Source: Bacteroidota bacterium (GTDB lineage Bacteria > Bacteroidota > Ignavibacteria > Tepidaquicellales > Tepidaquicellaceae). From it: a stretch of DNA of 49,919 bases. A model generated the notes under the pieces. That model was not told where the DNA came from, searched no databases, and worked only from the letters and a program-made list of their open reading frames with translations. Made by a program: the position numbers and the translations under genes. This document shows positions 7,371 to 15,941 of the stretch, piece after piece. Positions within the stretch are counted from its first letter, which is position 1. Each line of letters starts with the position of its first letter. The stretch covers positions 1 to 49,919 of the forward strand of contig JAFDZQ010000029.1 of NCBI GenBank assembly GCA_018266895.1. Direction: 5' to 3'.

Positions 7371-9680
7371 TTATTTTAATAGGAGCATTTTTCTTACATT
7401 GCTATAAGATCCAGTCTGAATTTTATAATAATAAACTCCACTTGGAAGATTTGAAGCATTAAATTCAATAGAGTATTGACCTTTATCTTTATACTCACTT
7501 ACTAATTGAATCACTTGTTTTCCAGTTACATCGTAAACATTTAGATTCACAAATGTTTGCTCTGGTAAATCAAATTTGATAATTGTTGTTGGATTAAATG
7601 GATTTGGGAAATTGTCATACAATTGATATTGATTTATTTCGTGGCTTAGACCTAACTCAGAATTATTTTTTGTATTAGAATTGGAATATGGCATAGGTCC
7701 GATGGGAGCACATGGATCCGAATAACCGACAATATTTGTCCTTACCGATTTAACGGATTCTTTACGAGTATTATCGATTGATGACACTTTGTACGCATAG
7801 CCCAAGGCATAATATGCGCATGGACCAGAACCTCCACCTGATGCATAAAGTGTTAAAGATAAATCTATGTAAGAGGTGTCAGATGTAGAATCTATTAGTG
7901 TATATGAATAATATTCTTCACCGGTTGTTGGATTTGCGTCTGTTCTATATATAAAATATTTAAAGTGATCGGGTTCTAAATTTCTATTCCATGTAATCTT
8001 AGGATTAAATAAATAAGGATCAATAGTTGACTGCGCAGAAACCAATCCTTGTGGTTTTGAGGGAGATGCTCCCAATATATTAGTAAAATATATTTGCAAT
8101 GATAAACTACCATTCGAATTTCTTCCCGAAATTTCAATTGTTAAACTATCATTTGTATTTGAAACCGGAAGAGGGGGGTTACTCCATGGTGAATAGACCT
8201 GATTATAATCTACATCAAAGCAAGTATTACTATCTCCGTTTACTCCCATATATGTGACAGTACTAGTAGTTCCAAAAACGGGGGAAACAATTGTTTGACA
8301 GTCTGGTGTCAAAGCACTCTTCAACCTAAGGTCAAATGTACTTTCTCCAGCAAATCTGTTTAGTGTACTATGGGCAAAAATATTAAAGGTAGGTGAAGCG
8401 TAATTAACTTTGTATTGACCTCCACCACATTTAGCCCAGTTCCAATGCCCATTTGCCGATTCAATTTCAAACGACCGAAAGCCAGTATTTCTATATATTA
8501 GTAAACCCGAATCAGGCATTATGGGATATCTTGGATCACTTGATAACCACTTCCAACCTCTGAAATTATTTGAAGCATAGTAACTCAACCTTCTTCTATT
8601 TTCGAGATAAATAACATCGTTTGTTCTCTCAATTTTTATATAGTCACCGGTAGTTACGTAATCTCCTAATGTAGTCGAAAGATTTGAGGTAGGAGATGAA
8701 CCAGAAGAATTCCAATTAAGATATTCTCTATCATAAGCGGAAGGTAAGCCACCACCATTAATATTAAATGATCCCATATTCTCACTGTGACCACCACCAT
8801 ATGAATAGTGCTCAGCAAATTCATGAATAGGTATACCCAATGTCCATGGATTTTGCATTTCGTAAATGCATCCGGAGCCCGGAAAGCATGCGAAAATTCT
8901 TTTACCATCTAATGTTATTTCAGAAACTCCAGAACCAAAGTTAGAACGTAGTCCTCCCAATAAGGCAATTCCGGTATAACTTCCGAGATCTATAGTGTGA
9001 GCATTTGTAAATCTAAAATTAATAAAAATAAAATCAACAATGCCATCCGGCTCTCTCCTATTATCATTATGATTAAAGTCATAAGGGTCAAACTTATCAT
9101 AATTCGAATAATTAACATTAGAATTTATATTTTCCAAGAGTTCTTTTACCGCAAATCCAATACCTCGGGATGAATTTGCATAATACGCGATACTTCTTTG
9201 AAATATATAAAGGTCTGGATAAACATCTCCAATGAGCCAAAATTTTCCTTGGCTTGCGTCCCTAAAATATCCTGTTAAGCTTCTATCCCAAACATTTGTT
9301 GTCGTAGGACATATAATTGAATCCGCCCAAGTCGGTTTAACTTCTGCTTGAGACCCAGGCCAGTATTGTAGTAAGGACGATCCTGATATATCAAAGCTTC
9401 CACCGCTATCCGCTGCAAAATTACAAAAGACTACTAATGCTCGTAAAGTATCTTCATCTATAGGAAAAAATGGTAAGGAATAACTTGAATCACATTGTCC
9501 TATTGATGTTAATTCTTCATTCATGCCGCAAAACAAATTTGTTGCATTAAAATTTACATTTAATTCCTGAGGAATTACTGATGATAAATTAAGATTTAAA
9601 AACAATATTGTAAATATTGAAATTTTAAGATGCATTTTAAGATCAATAATTCTAAAAGTATTGCTAATTAAGTTTTTCAT
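7371..9680 (-). CDS. Secreted M6-metalloprotease-like protein with altered metal motif and T9SS sorting domain
   Basis: The ATG at 9680 follows AGGAG by a few bases, so it is preferred to the internal Met16. Residues 16-38 form a hydrophobic signal segment. The middle resembles M6 (immune inhibitor A-like) peptidases: PDGIVDFIFINFRF around residue 215, a putative metal site at 286-298 (HEFAEHYSYGGGH), then INGGGLPSAYDREYLNW. The spacing HExxxH differs from the canonical HExxH, so catalysis is uncertain. A fibronectin-like module lies near residues 560-660. The last 80 residues are a T9SS sorting domain (YDNFPNPFNPTTIIKFD, then LPSGVYYYKI). The decayed gene at 1022-2176 is a close paralogue. 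Possible roles are a surface protease or a non-catalytic binding protein. Confidence 0.85.
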   Translation of the reverse strand: MKNLISNTFRIIDLKMHLKISIFTILFLNLNLSSVIPQELNVNFNATNLFCGMNEELTSIGQCDSSYSLPFFPIDEDTLRALVVFCNFAADSGGSFDISGSSLLQYWPGSQAEVKPTWADSIICPTTTNVWDRSLTGYFRDASQGKFWLIGDVYPDLYIFQRSIAYYANSSRGIGFAVKELLENINSNVNYSNYDKFDPYDFNHNDNRREPDGIVDFIFINFRFTNAHTIDLGSYTGIALLGGLRSNFGSGVSEITLDGKRIFACFPGSGCIYEMQNPWTLGIPIHEFAEHYSYGGGHSENMGSFNINGGGLPSAYDREYLNWNSSGSSPTSNLSTTLGDYVTTGDYIKIERTNDVIYLENRRRLSYYASNNFRGWKWLSSDPRYPIMPDSGLLIYRNTGFRSFEIESANGHWNWAKCGGGQYKVNYASPTFNIFAHSTLNRFAGESTFDLRLKSALTPDCQTIVSPVFGTTSTVTYMGVNGDSNTCFDVDYNQVYSPWSNPPLPVSNTNDSLTIEISGRNSNGSLSLQIYFTNILGASPSKPQGLVSAQSTIDPYLFNPKITWNRNLEPDHFKYFIYRTDANPTTGEEYYSYTLIDSTSDTSYIDLSLTLYASGGGSGPCAYYALGYAYKVSSIDNTRKESVKSVRTNIVGYSDPCAPIGPMPYSNSNTKNNSELGLSHEINQYQLYDNFPNPFNPTTIIKFDLPEQTFVNLNVYDVTGKQVIQLVSEYKDKGQYSIEFNASNLPSGVYYYKIQTGSYSNVRKMLLLK

Positions 9681-9937
9681 TTCTACTCCTATTTTAATAA
9701 AAGTTTTAGAATGTATGAATTATAATAATTCAAATTTTATGGTCCCCGAATCATTATTCACCACGTTTAAATTGTCAATCTTAATGTTATTGACCTCAAA
9801 TAAATGAAACTTAGTCTTTATGATTGGGGAGTTTTAAACTGAAAACTTTATGAGGGCTTAACCTAATTTAAAAAGGAATAATGTCAAATGATAATATCAT
9901 TATTTTGGAAATGTCGCTTATTTAAAATTGAATCCAT

Positions 9938-10660
9938 TTATTTTTGTTCCCGCAGAGTCTTCCATATGAACTGTTCTCGTCCTTTCGATGTCCCCGCAGA
10001 GTCACTGCCTTCCTGCGTTTCCAATCGAAGTGAAGCTTTAAAGGCAGGACTCTGAGGGCGAGAGGCAGGCGAATACCTATGCAACAAATAATATTGTTTC
10101 CGATTTATGATTGAGTTGGTTTTTCAAAAGAGGACACCTTCACTCCCGCAGAGTCCTCTCTTAAGGTTCGATCAGTCGAGAAAATGAAGACTGGGAGTGA
10201 CTCTGCGGGGACGAAAAACGCTCTAAGACAGACCAAATGACATTCAACAACACGACAGAAAAGAAGGGAAGCATCTAACAGCGGTTTGGCGTAATGGCGA
10301 GTTCAATGGTAAATTGAACAGTAGCAATTCTAATAAACATTTCGATGTCCCCGCAGAGTCACTGCCTGCCTGCGTTTCCAATCGCAGTGAAACTTTAAAT
10401 GCAGGACTCTGCGGGCGAGAAAAATAATATTCACTCCCGCAGAGTCCTCCCTTAAGGTTCGATCAGTCGAGAAAATGAAGACTGGGAGTGACTCTGCGGG
10501 GACGAATAAAGCCGTCAAAACCAAAATCAAAGCCGTCAAAACCAAAATCAAAGCCGTCAAAACCAAAATCAAAGCCGTCAAAATCAAAATCGAAGACATC
10601 GAAATCAAAATCGAAGCCATCAAAAATGAAATCGAAGTCATTCGTATGAACATTTTTACT
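9938..10660. repeat. Left copy of a ~700-base direct repeat made of hairpin modules
   Basis: From TTATTTTTGTTCC at 9938 this stretch repeats, in the same orientation and at high identity, at 14181-14882. It contains four hairpins of two kinds. Type 1 (about 9990-10061 and 10347-10417) has an interior rich in CTGCCT and AGGCAG. Type 2 (about 10142-10212 and 10432-10503) has the interior TTAAGGTTCGATCAGTCGAG. All share arms close to CCCGCAGAGTC and GACTCTGCGGG. A linker of about 134 bases (10213-10346) joins hairpins 2 and 3. The 21-base array at 10511-10636 sits at the right end. The 250 bases before it, back to 9681, hold no gene. Confidence 0.85.
10511..10636. repeat. Six-unit 21-base tandem repeat
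   Basis: Six head-to-tail units of GCCGTCAAAACCAAAATCAAA and variants run from 10511 to 10636. They become progressively more degenerate towards the right (GACATC and GCCATC starts). Because 21 is a multiple of three, all frames lacking a stop stay open and encode a seven-residue periodic peptide such as AVKTKIK. The overlapping frames on both strands look like a by-product rather than genes. The stretch from 10661 to 10970 holds a small CTGCCG/CGGCAG hairpin near 10742 and a ribosome binding site before 10971. Confidence 0.9.
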
Positions 10661-10970
10661 GAACGATGCATAATCTTTCCCTGCCGTTGTTAAATACTTA
10701 CTGTTTGACAAAGAATCTATACCAAATTTAAATGAATCTTTCTGCCGATGCTACGGCAGAGATTTAAAAAATAAATATTCCGACCGAGTCCCGGAGACTC
10801 CGACATTTATTGTAGCCATGCTTGTAAATATATATTAATTATATTAAGTTAAGATAGTACTAAACTAAGGAAAATAAAATATGACATAGATTTTTTTTTA
10901 TTATTCCAAAAAGATTGTCAAATTTAATTTCTTTTTTAATTTAAAAATTTTTTAATGAGGAGAAAATATT

Positions 10971-12596
10971 ATGTTAGCAAATTTTGGAGTATTTGAAGAA
11001 GGTCCAGAAGATTCAAAAGTTACAGCAGTTCACGCCGCTCTAATTCATACAGATAAAGTATTAATTTTTCATTGCAGAAGTTACCCGATGTGGACACGTC
11101 TTTACGATCCTGTAAATAATGAAATGTCAGGAGGAAATTTGGTAGTACCAATTTGGCCTGTTGCCACTGAAGAAAGACCGATTGAACCATCAAGAATCTT
11201 TTGTGCAGGTCATTGTTTTATGATGGATGGAAAGTTGTTAGTTGCAGGTGGAGAAAAAAATGTGCCATATCCAGATTATTTTATACCACCTAATGATCAA
11301 CCATTTCGAGGAATTGATTATTGTTTTATTTTTGATCCTTTAAATGATCCTCCTTGGATTGTTCCTAATTCTAATAATTTACCGCACCAAATGGATGACG
11401 GAAGGTGGTATCCATCTTTAACAGTTTTAAATGATGGTAGGATATTAGCTTTGGGCGGGTTAAGCAGTATTTTAGACCCTTATTATGTTGCACAAGTCAA
11501 TGATATCCCAGAATTTTATATTGCTATTAATGGATGGGATTTTTTCTCTAGTAATACCAGTGATCCAACAATGCCAGGAGATCTCAGCTATTATTATCCT
11601 GCCGGTCACTTAATTCCGACCGGAGATTACGCAGGAAAAATATTTTTTTCAACAACACAACTTCTTCCTTCTATTAACCCAACTCCACCACCAACTCTTT
11701 TATACGGAGCACCCGGCAATACACAGCTTTTTGATCCGGATCAAGCTGGTTCTAGTCCGTATTGGCGGGATGTCGGGGGTCAAAGACAAAATCCAAGTCA
11801 AAATTCAAATCATCTGCTTCTTCCTATTAGATTAGGAGCCAATAACAATTCCAGAGTTATTGTATTAGGAGGTTGGTGGGGGGATGTATTGGATACAGTT
11901 GAAATGATTGACCTAAGTGATCCTCAAAATCTGACACCTGATTGGACAACAATAGATCCAATGTCCGCTCCCCGTCAAAATCATAACTCAATAATTCTAC
12001 CCGATAGAAAAATTTTGGTAATTGGAGGCAATAACGATAATGGACCATGTAATGTACCTGAATTATTAGATTCAGATACTTTAAACTGGGAAACTTTTGA
12101 GAATGAAACTACCGGGATGGATATCGCAAGAAATTATCATTCAACGGCTTTATTATTGCCAAATGCAAAAATTTTTCTTGGAGGAGGAAGAGTAACAGAT
12201 GGCGGAGATGTTGAAGATGACACTGAAAGAAGAATAACAATTTTTACGCCGTATTATTTATTGGATGGAACTCAACCTATGATAGGAAATGCTCCAACAG
12301 AAGTAACTTATGGCGAAGAATTTAGTATTTCGCTTGGAGATTACGCAATAGATTCGATGGCATTTATTAAACCTATGTCAGTAACTCACGGATATAACAG
12401 CGAACAACGGTATATTGAATTGGCTTTTGAACCGGACATAAATGTAGGAGGGTTTATCGTTACTGCACCTGCAAATGCTAATATAGCTCCTCCCGGATAC
12501 TATATGTTTTTTGTGCTGAAAGATGTTTCTGAAAGTAATTCAGGAGAATCAAAAATACCATCCAATGCAGTATTTATAAAACTTTCATTGACATAA
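10971..12596 (+). CDS. Copper radical oxidase (galactose oxidase/glyoxal oxidase type)
   Basis: A kelch-type beta-propeller is followed by a galactose-oxidase-like early-set domain (DUF1929) from about residue 425. Residues matching the copper/radical site of galactose oxidase are visible: Cys78 in IFCAGHCFM and Tyr147 in RWYPSL (the Tyr-Cys cofactor pair), Tyr389-His390 in ARNYHSTALLLPNAKIFLG, and His473 in SVTHGYNS. The family oxidises primary alcohols or aldehydes with O2, releasing H2O2; the substrate here is unknown. AGGAGAAA lies 8 bases before the ATG. No signal peptide is seen at this start, unlike most family members. The gene overlaps the next by one base (TAATG), so the two form an operon, bracketed by the long direct repeats. 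Confidence 0.88.
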   Translation: MLANFGVFEEGPEDSKVTAVHAALIHTDKVLIFHCRSYPMWTRLYDPVNNEMSGGNLVVPIWPVATEERPIEPSRIFCAGHCFMMDGKLLVAGGEKNVPYPDYFIPPNDQPFRGIDYCFIFDPLNDPPWIVPNSNNLPHQMDDGRWYPSLTVLNDGRILALGGLSSILDPYYVAQVNDIPEFYIAINGWDFFSSNTSDPTMPGDLSYYYPAGHLIPTGDYAGKIFFSTTQLLPSINPTPPPTLLYGAPGNTQLFDPDQAGSSPYWRDVGGQRQNPSQNSNHLLLPIRLGANNNSRVIVLGGWWGDVLDTVEMIDLSDPQNLTPDWTTIDPMSAPRQNHNSIILPDRKILVIGGNNDNGPCNVPELLDSDTLNWETFENETTGMDIARNYHSTALLLPNAKIFLGGGRVTDGGDVEDDTERRITIFTPYYLLDGTQPMIGNAPTEVTYGEEFSISLGDYAIDSMAFIKPMSVTHGYNSEQRYIELAFEPDINVGGFIVTAPANANIAPPGYYMFFVLKDVSESNSGESKIPSNAVFIKLSLT

Positions 12597-14155
12597 TGCT
12601 AATTAATTATATGAAATTATTTATCGTTATAATTATTGCTATTTCATTTTTTCAAACTAAATTAGTTTTTTCTCAAATGCAGTTTGATTGGGTGAGAGTT
12701 TATAATGGAATTTTTACTGGTGGTGAAGATGCTGCTCAATCAATATTTATTGATTATCAGGGAAATATATTGGTAACAGGGGGAAGTCAAAATGGATCTA
12801 GTACATATGCATGTGTAACTATCAAATATAATCAATCAGGAGATATATTGTGGACAAAAGAATACTATAGACTAGGTAATTTCATAGGATCAGATATTCA
12901 TAGTGATGACTCAGGAAATGTTTTTATAGCTAATGGTGCAATAATCAAATATGATATTAAAGGAAATTTAATATTTGATTCTTATGATTCAGTCGCATAT
13001 TACAGAGTACTATTAGATCCTTCCGGAAATATTTATGGGGGAGGAATAAGACTGGGAAAACTAACAGTAGGAAAATATAATAAAAACGGAAATAGAATCT
13101 GGAGAAAAGAATATTCTTTTTCAGGCTCGGCTGGAGTTGACAGGTTTGGCGGTTTTACTAAAGATAAATCAGGAAATTTAATCATTACAGGTCGAAGTAA
13201 ATCAAATACTACGTTTTATGATTATGCTACCCTTAAATATTCAAACGATGGTGATTTACTCTGGAGCAGAAGATATAACGGACCTTCTTCCACTTCATTT
13301 GATGATGCCGAGGGTGTTACAACAGATATTTTTGGAAATATTTATGTTACCGGTACCAGCATGGATAGTCTTAATCATTATAATTGTACAACTATAAAAT
13401 ATGATAGTAAAGGAAATGTAATCTGGCTGAAAAGAATTCCTGCTGATAATTTTATTGCTGATATAGGATACAATATCAGGACAGATAGTTCACAAAATGT
13501 TTTTATTGCAGGTAGACTGGAAGGTAGGACTACTATAATAAAGCTGGATATAAACGGGAATGTTTTATGGTACAGAGTATATTCTGAAGGTAGCTTAATT
13601 ACAAATAACTATCCTGTTATAGTTCTTGATTCAATATACAACATTTACACAACCGCAATAAGCACTGCCACAGGAGGTGCAGACTATGCTGCAATAAAAT
13701 ACGACAGCAGTGGCAATCAGATTTATACCGTTACTTATAATAATTCAAGTTATGATTATGTTTATGATTTAGCATTAGGTAAGTATGGTGACATCTATTT
13801 AACGGGTGAGTTTTCAGCTAATGGTTGGGGTTATGGAACAGTAAAATTCACACCTATCATAACAGGCATCTCAGAAAACGAAATAAAAACTTATAATTAT
13901 AAGCTTGAGCAGAATTATCCGAATCCGTTTAATCCGGCAACAATTATCAATTATCAATTATCAATGTTCAGTAATGTTAGTTTGAAAGTATATGATGTAC
14001 TGGGTCAAGAAGTAAAAACTTTAGTAAATGAAAACAAACCTGCAGGAAGATATGAAGTTACTTTTAACGGAGCTGATCTTCCAAGCGGAGTTTATTTTTA
14101 CAAATTAGATGTAAATGATTTTTCTGAAATTAAGCGGATGGTTATTTTAAAATAA
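12596..14155 (+). CDS. Secreted SBBP-type beta-propeller protein with T9SS sorting domain
   Basis: The ATG at 12596 overlaps the stop of the oxidase gene; Met6 (12611) would give a cleaner signal peptide (MKLFIVIIIAISFFQTKLVF). Repeated units of the type DKSGNLIITG ... YATLKYSNDGDLLWSRRY, at roughly 45-55 residue spacing over residues 30-430, identify SBBP-like propeller blades. The C-terminus is a T9SS sorting domain (EQNYPNPFNPATIINYQ, then LPSGVYFYKL). It probably reaches the cell surface. Translational coupling suggests it acts with the copper oxidase, perhaps as a binding partner, but no direct evidence is visible. The product ends just before the right direct repeat. Confidence 0.85.
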   Translation: MLINYMKLFIVIIIAISFFQTKLVFSQMQFDWVRVYNGIFTGGEDAAQSIFIDYQGNILVTGGSQNGSSTYACVTIKYNQSGDILWTKEYYRLGNFIGSDIHSDDSGNVFIANGAIIKYDIKGNLIFDSYDSVAYYRVLLDPSGNIYGGGIRLGKLTVGKYNKNGNRIWRKEYSFSGSAGVDRFGGFTKDKSGNLIITGRSKSNTTFYDYATLKYSNDGDLLWSRRYNGPSSTSFDDAEGVTTDIFGNIYVTGTSMDSLNHYNCTTIKYDSKGNVIWLKRIPADNFIADIGYNIRTDSSQNVFIAGRLEGRTTIIKLDINGNVLWYRVYSEGSLITNNYPVIVLDSIYNIYTTAISTATGGADYAAIKYDSSGNQIYTVTYNNSSYDYVYDLALGKYGDIYLTGEFSANGWGYGTVKFTPIITGISENEIKTYNYKLEQNYPNPFNPATIINYQLSMFSNVSLKVYDVLGQEVKTLVNENKPAGRYEVTFNGADLPSGVYFYKLDVNDFSEIKRMVILK

Positions 14156-14180
14156 GGTCATCTGTTTTATCAAAATTATA

Positions 14181-14882
14181 TTATTTTTGTTCCCGCAGAG
14201 TCTTCCATATGAACTGTTCTCGTCCTTTCGATGTCCCCGCAGAGTCACTGCCTGCCTGCGTTTCCAATCGCAGTGAAGCTTTAAAGGCAGGACTCTGCAG
14301 GATAGAGTCAGGCGAATACCTATGCAAAAAATAATATTGTTTCCGAATTCACTCCCGCAGAGTCCTCCCTTAAGGGTTCGATCAGTCGAGAAAATGAAGA
14401 CTGGGAGTGACTCTGCGGGGACGAAAAACGCTCCAATACAGACCAAATGACATTCAACAGCACGACAGAAAAGATGGGCAGCATCTAACAGCGGTTTGGC
14501 GTAATGGCGAGTTCAATGGTAAATTTAACAGTAGCAATTCTAATAAACATTTCGATGTCCCCGCAGAGTCACTGCCTTCCTGCGTTTCCAATCGCAGTGA
14601 AACTTTAAAGGCAGGACTCTGCAGGGACGAAAAACGCTCAAAGACAGACCAAATGACATTCAACAACACGACAGAAAAGAAGGGCAGCATCTAACAGCGG
14701 TTTGGCGTAATGGCGAGTTCAATGGTATTGAACAGTAGCAATTCTAATAAACATTTCGATGTCCCCGCAGAGTCCTCCCTTAAGGTTCGATCAGTCGAGA
14801 AAATGAAGACTGGGAGTGACTCTGCGGGGACGAATAAAGCCGTCAAAACCAAAATCGAAGCCATTCGTTAGAACATTTTTAC
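14181..14882. repeat. Right copy of the ~700-base direct repeat
   Basis: The same modules as 9938-10660 occur in the same orientation: hairpins at about 14233-14301 (type 1), 14350-14422 (type 2), 14557-14629 (type 1) and 14761-14832 (type 2). The 134-base linker occurs twice (14423-14556 and 14630-14760), against once on the left, and contains CATCTAACAGCGGTTTGGCG. The last hairpin has perfect 14-base ends, GTCCCCGCAGAGTC and GACTCTGCGGGGAC. After it only one unit of the left-type 21-base repeat remains (14839-14859), followed by ATTCG and ACATTTTTAC as on the left. Confidence 0.85.
14761..14832. repeat. Palindromic element with perfect 14-base inverted ends
   Basis: GTCCCCGCAGAGTC at 14761 and its exact complement ending at 14832 enclose about 44 bases. 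The inner CTCCC and GGGAG can extend the stem. This is the clearest copy of a hairpin family with at least eight near copies in the window. It has no coding capacity. It could be a MITE or REP-like element, or a recombination site. Confidence 0.8.
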
Positions 14883-14883
14883 C

Positions 14884-15114
14884 GTGCGTTGGGAAATCTT
14901 TACCGTGTGTTGGAAAATCTTTACAGTGCGTTGGGAAATCTTTGCCGTGTGTTGGAAAATCTTTACAGTGCGTTGGGAAATCTTTGCCATTCGCTGGAAA
15001 ATCTTTACCATACGTCGGGAAATCTTTGCTGTGCGTTGGAAAATCTTTGTCGTGCAACAGCAAATCTTTCCTCATCTTATGTAAATCTTTTTCATCATAA
15101 GTAAATCTTTTCTA
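14884..15114. repeat. Eleven-unit 21-base tandem repeat with alternating unit types
   Basis: Units of the form GTGCGTTGGGAAATCTTTGCC and GTGTGTTGGAAAATCTTTACA alternate over the first five positions, giving a 42-base higher-order period. Later units degenerate while keeping AAATCTTT in phase. The sequence is unrelated to the GCCGTC array at 10511 but has the same 21-base period and follows directly after the same element. Several overlapping frames stay open through the array on both strands and look like artefacts of the period. Confidence 0.9.
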
Positions 15115-15596
15115 TTCGGAAGCAGTTTTTTTCTCCTCGCAGGCAAACATTTATATAAAATGATGAAATTTTAATTGAATTTACAAAAATCACACATTAT
15201 TTATGCTGGTTAGTTATAAACCACTCTTTTAAAATATTTTCGCAAATCGGAAATTTTACCATTTGACCTCCCGCTCCGAAATCAATAGCTTTGTCTGAAC
15301 TTAATTAATATTATGAAATCATAAAAACATTCAAGAACTCCGATTGAAGTAAGACAGGTATAAAAACAGACACTTTAATCATTAACCAAAATTAAGATTA
15401 AATCAAAATGGATGAAATTAAATTCATTAAATTTCTTGTAGTCAGGCTTTGCTGCAGTACCCAGCCGCTTTGAGAGAAAGAAAGGCTGGCAGTGAGAATA
15501 ATAGATATGATGGAGATAATTAAAATTTACAATTGCTGATCTCCCGGTGTTTAAAATGTTGATGTATTATAAAAGTAATTTTATTTATTTTAAAGC
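15115..15596. other. AT-rich intergenic stretch without a recognisable gene
   Basis: I see no gene in this stretch. A short inverted repeat (CCAGCC at 15461 and GGCTGG at 15484) is present but has no T-run. No clear ribosome binding site precedes the Rieske gene at 15597; a promoter for the Rieske-queG pair presumably lies here but was not identified. Confidence 0.5.
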
Positions 15597-15941
15597 ATGA
15601 AAGATGAATTTGTAAAAGTATGCATGGTCTCTGAAATATACAGCCGCAAGGGCAGGAGATTTCAGTTAGATGATGAAAATGAGATAGCGCTGTTCAAAGC
15701 CGGCGGAAATATTTATGCAATTGATAATATCTGTCCGCATAATCACACTGCGCAGATGTATGACGGATACATTGAAAATATGTACATCGCCTGTCCTGTA
15801 CACGGATTTCAGTTTCATTTAAAGACAGGCGAACAGCCGACAAAGGAAGGATGCAGACTCCGGACTTTTGAGGTAAAGATCGAAAACGATATTGTATATG
15901 TAAAGAAACCCTCGGAAAAAAGATTTGATTTTAAATTCTGA
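15597..15941 (+). CDS. Rieske [2Fe-2S] ferredoxin-like protein
   Basis: This 114-residue protein carries one Rieske domain. Cys46 and His48 (ICPHNH) and Cys66 and His69 (ACPVHGFQF) supply the four cluster ligands, and the rest fits a NirD- or ferredoxin-type small Rieske protein. It is likely a soluble cytoplasmic electron carrier; no signal peptide or membrane anchor is visible. Its stop overlaps the start of queG by one base (TGATG), so the two are translationally coupled. It may pass electrons to QueG, which needs an external reductant, but this is inference from gene order. Confidence 0.88.
   Translation: MKDEFVKVCMVSEIYSRKGRRFQLDDENEIALFKAGGNIYAIDNICPHNHTAQMYDGYIENMYIACPVHGFQFHLKTGEQPTKEGCRLRTFEVKIENDIVYVKKPSEKRFDFKF

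Noticed and set aside
10463-10711. Proteins encoded by the 21-base arrays (for example FDGFDFGFDG or AVKTKIK repeats)
   Set aside because: The frames overlap each other on both strands, arise from the 21-base period and start inside hairpin elements without ribosome binding sites. They are artefacts of the repeat, although a short coiled-coil peptide on the plus strand cannot be ruled out completely.
14147-14694. Open frames within the direct repeat (products containing VPAESLPVFIF or MTLRGRK)
   Set aside because: These frames run across palindromes and are conserved only because the DNA is repeated; no start signals or protein features support them.
10511-15114. CRISPR array
   Set aside because: The 21-base units abut each other with no spacers, and there are no cas genes in the window.
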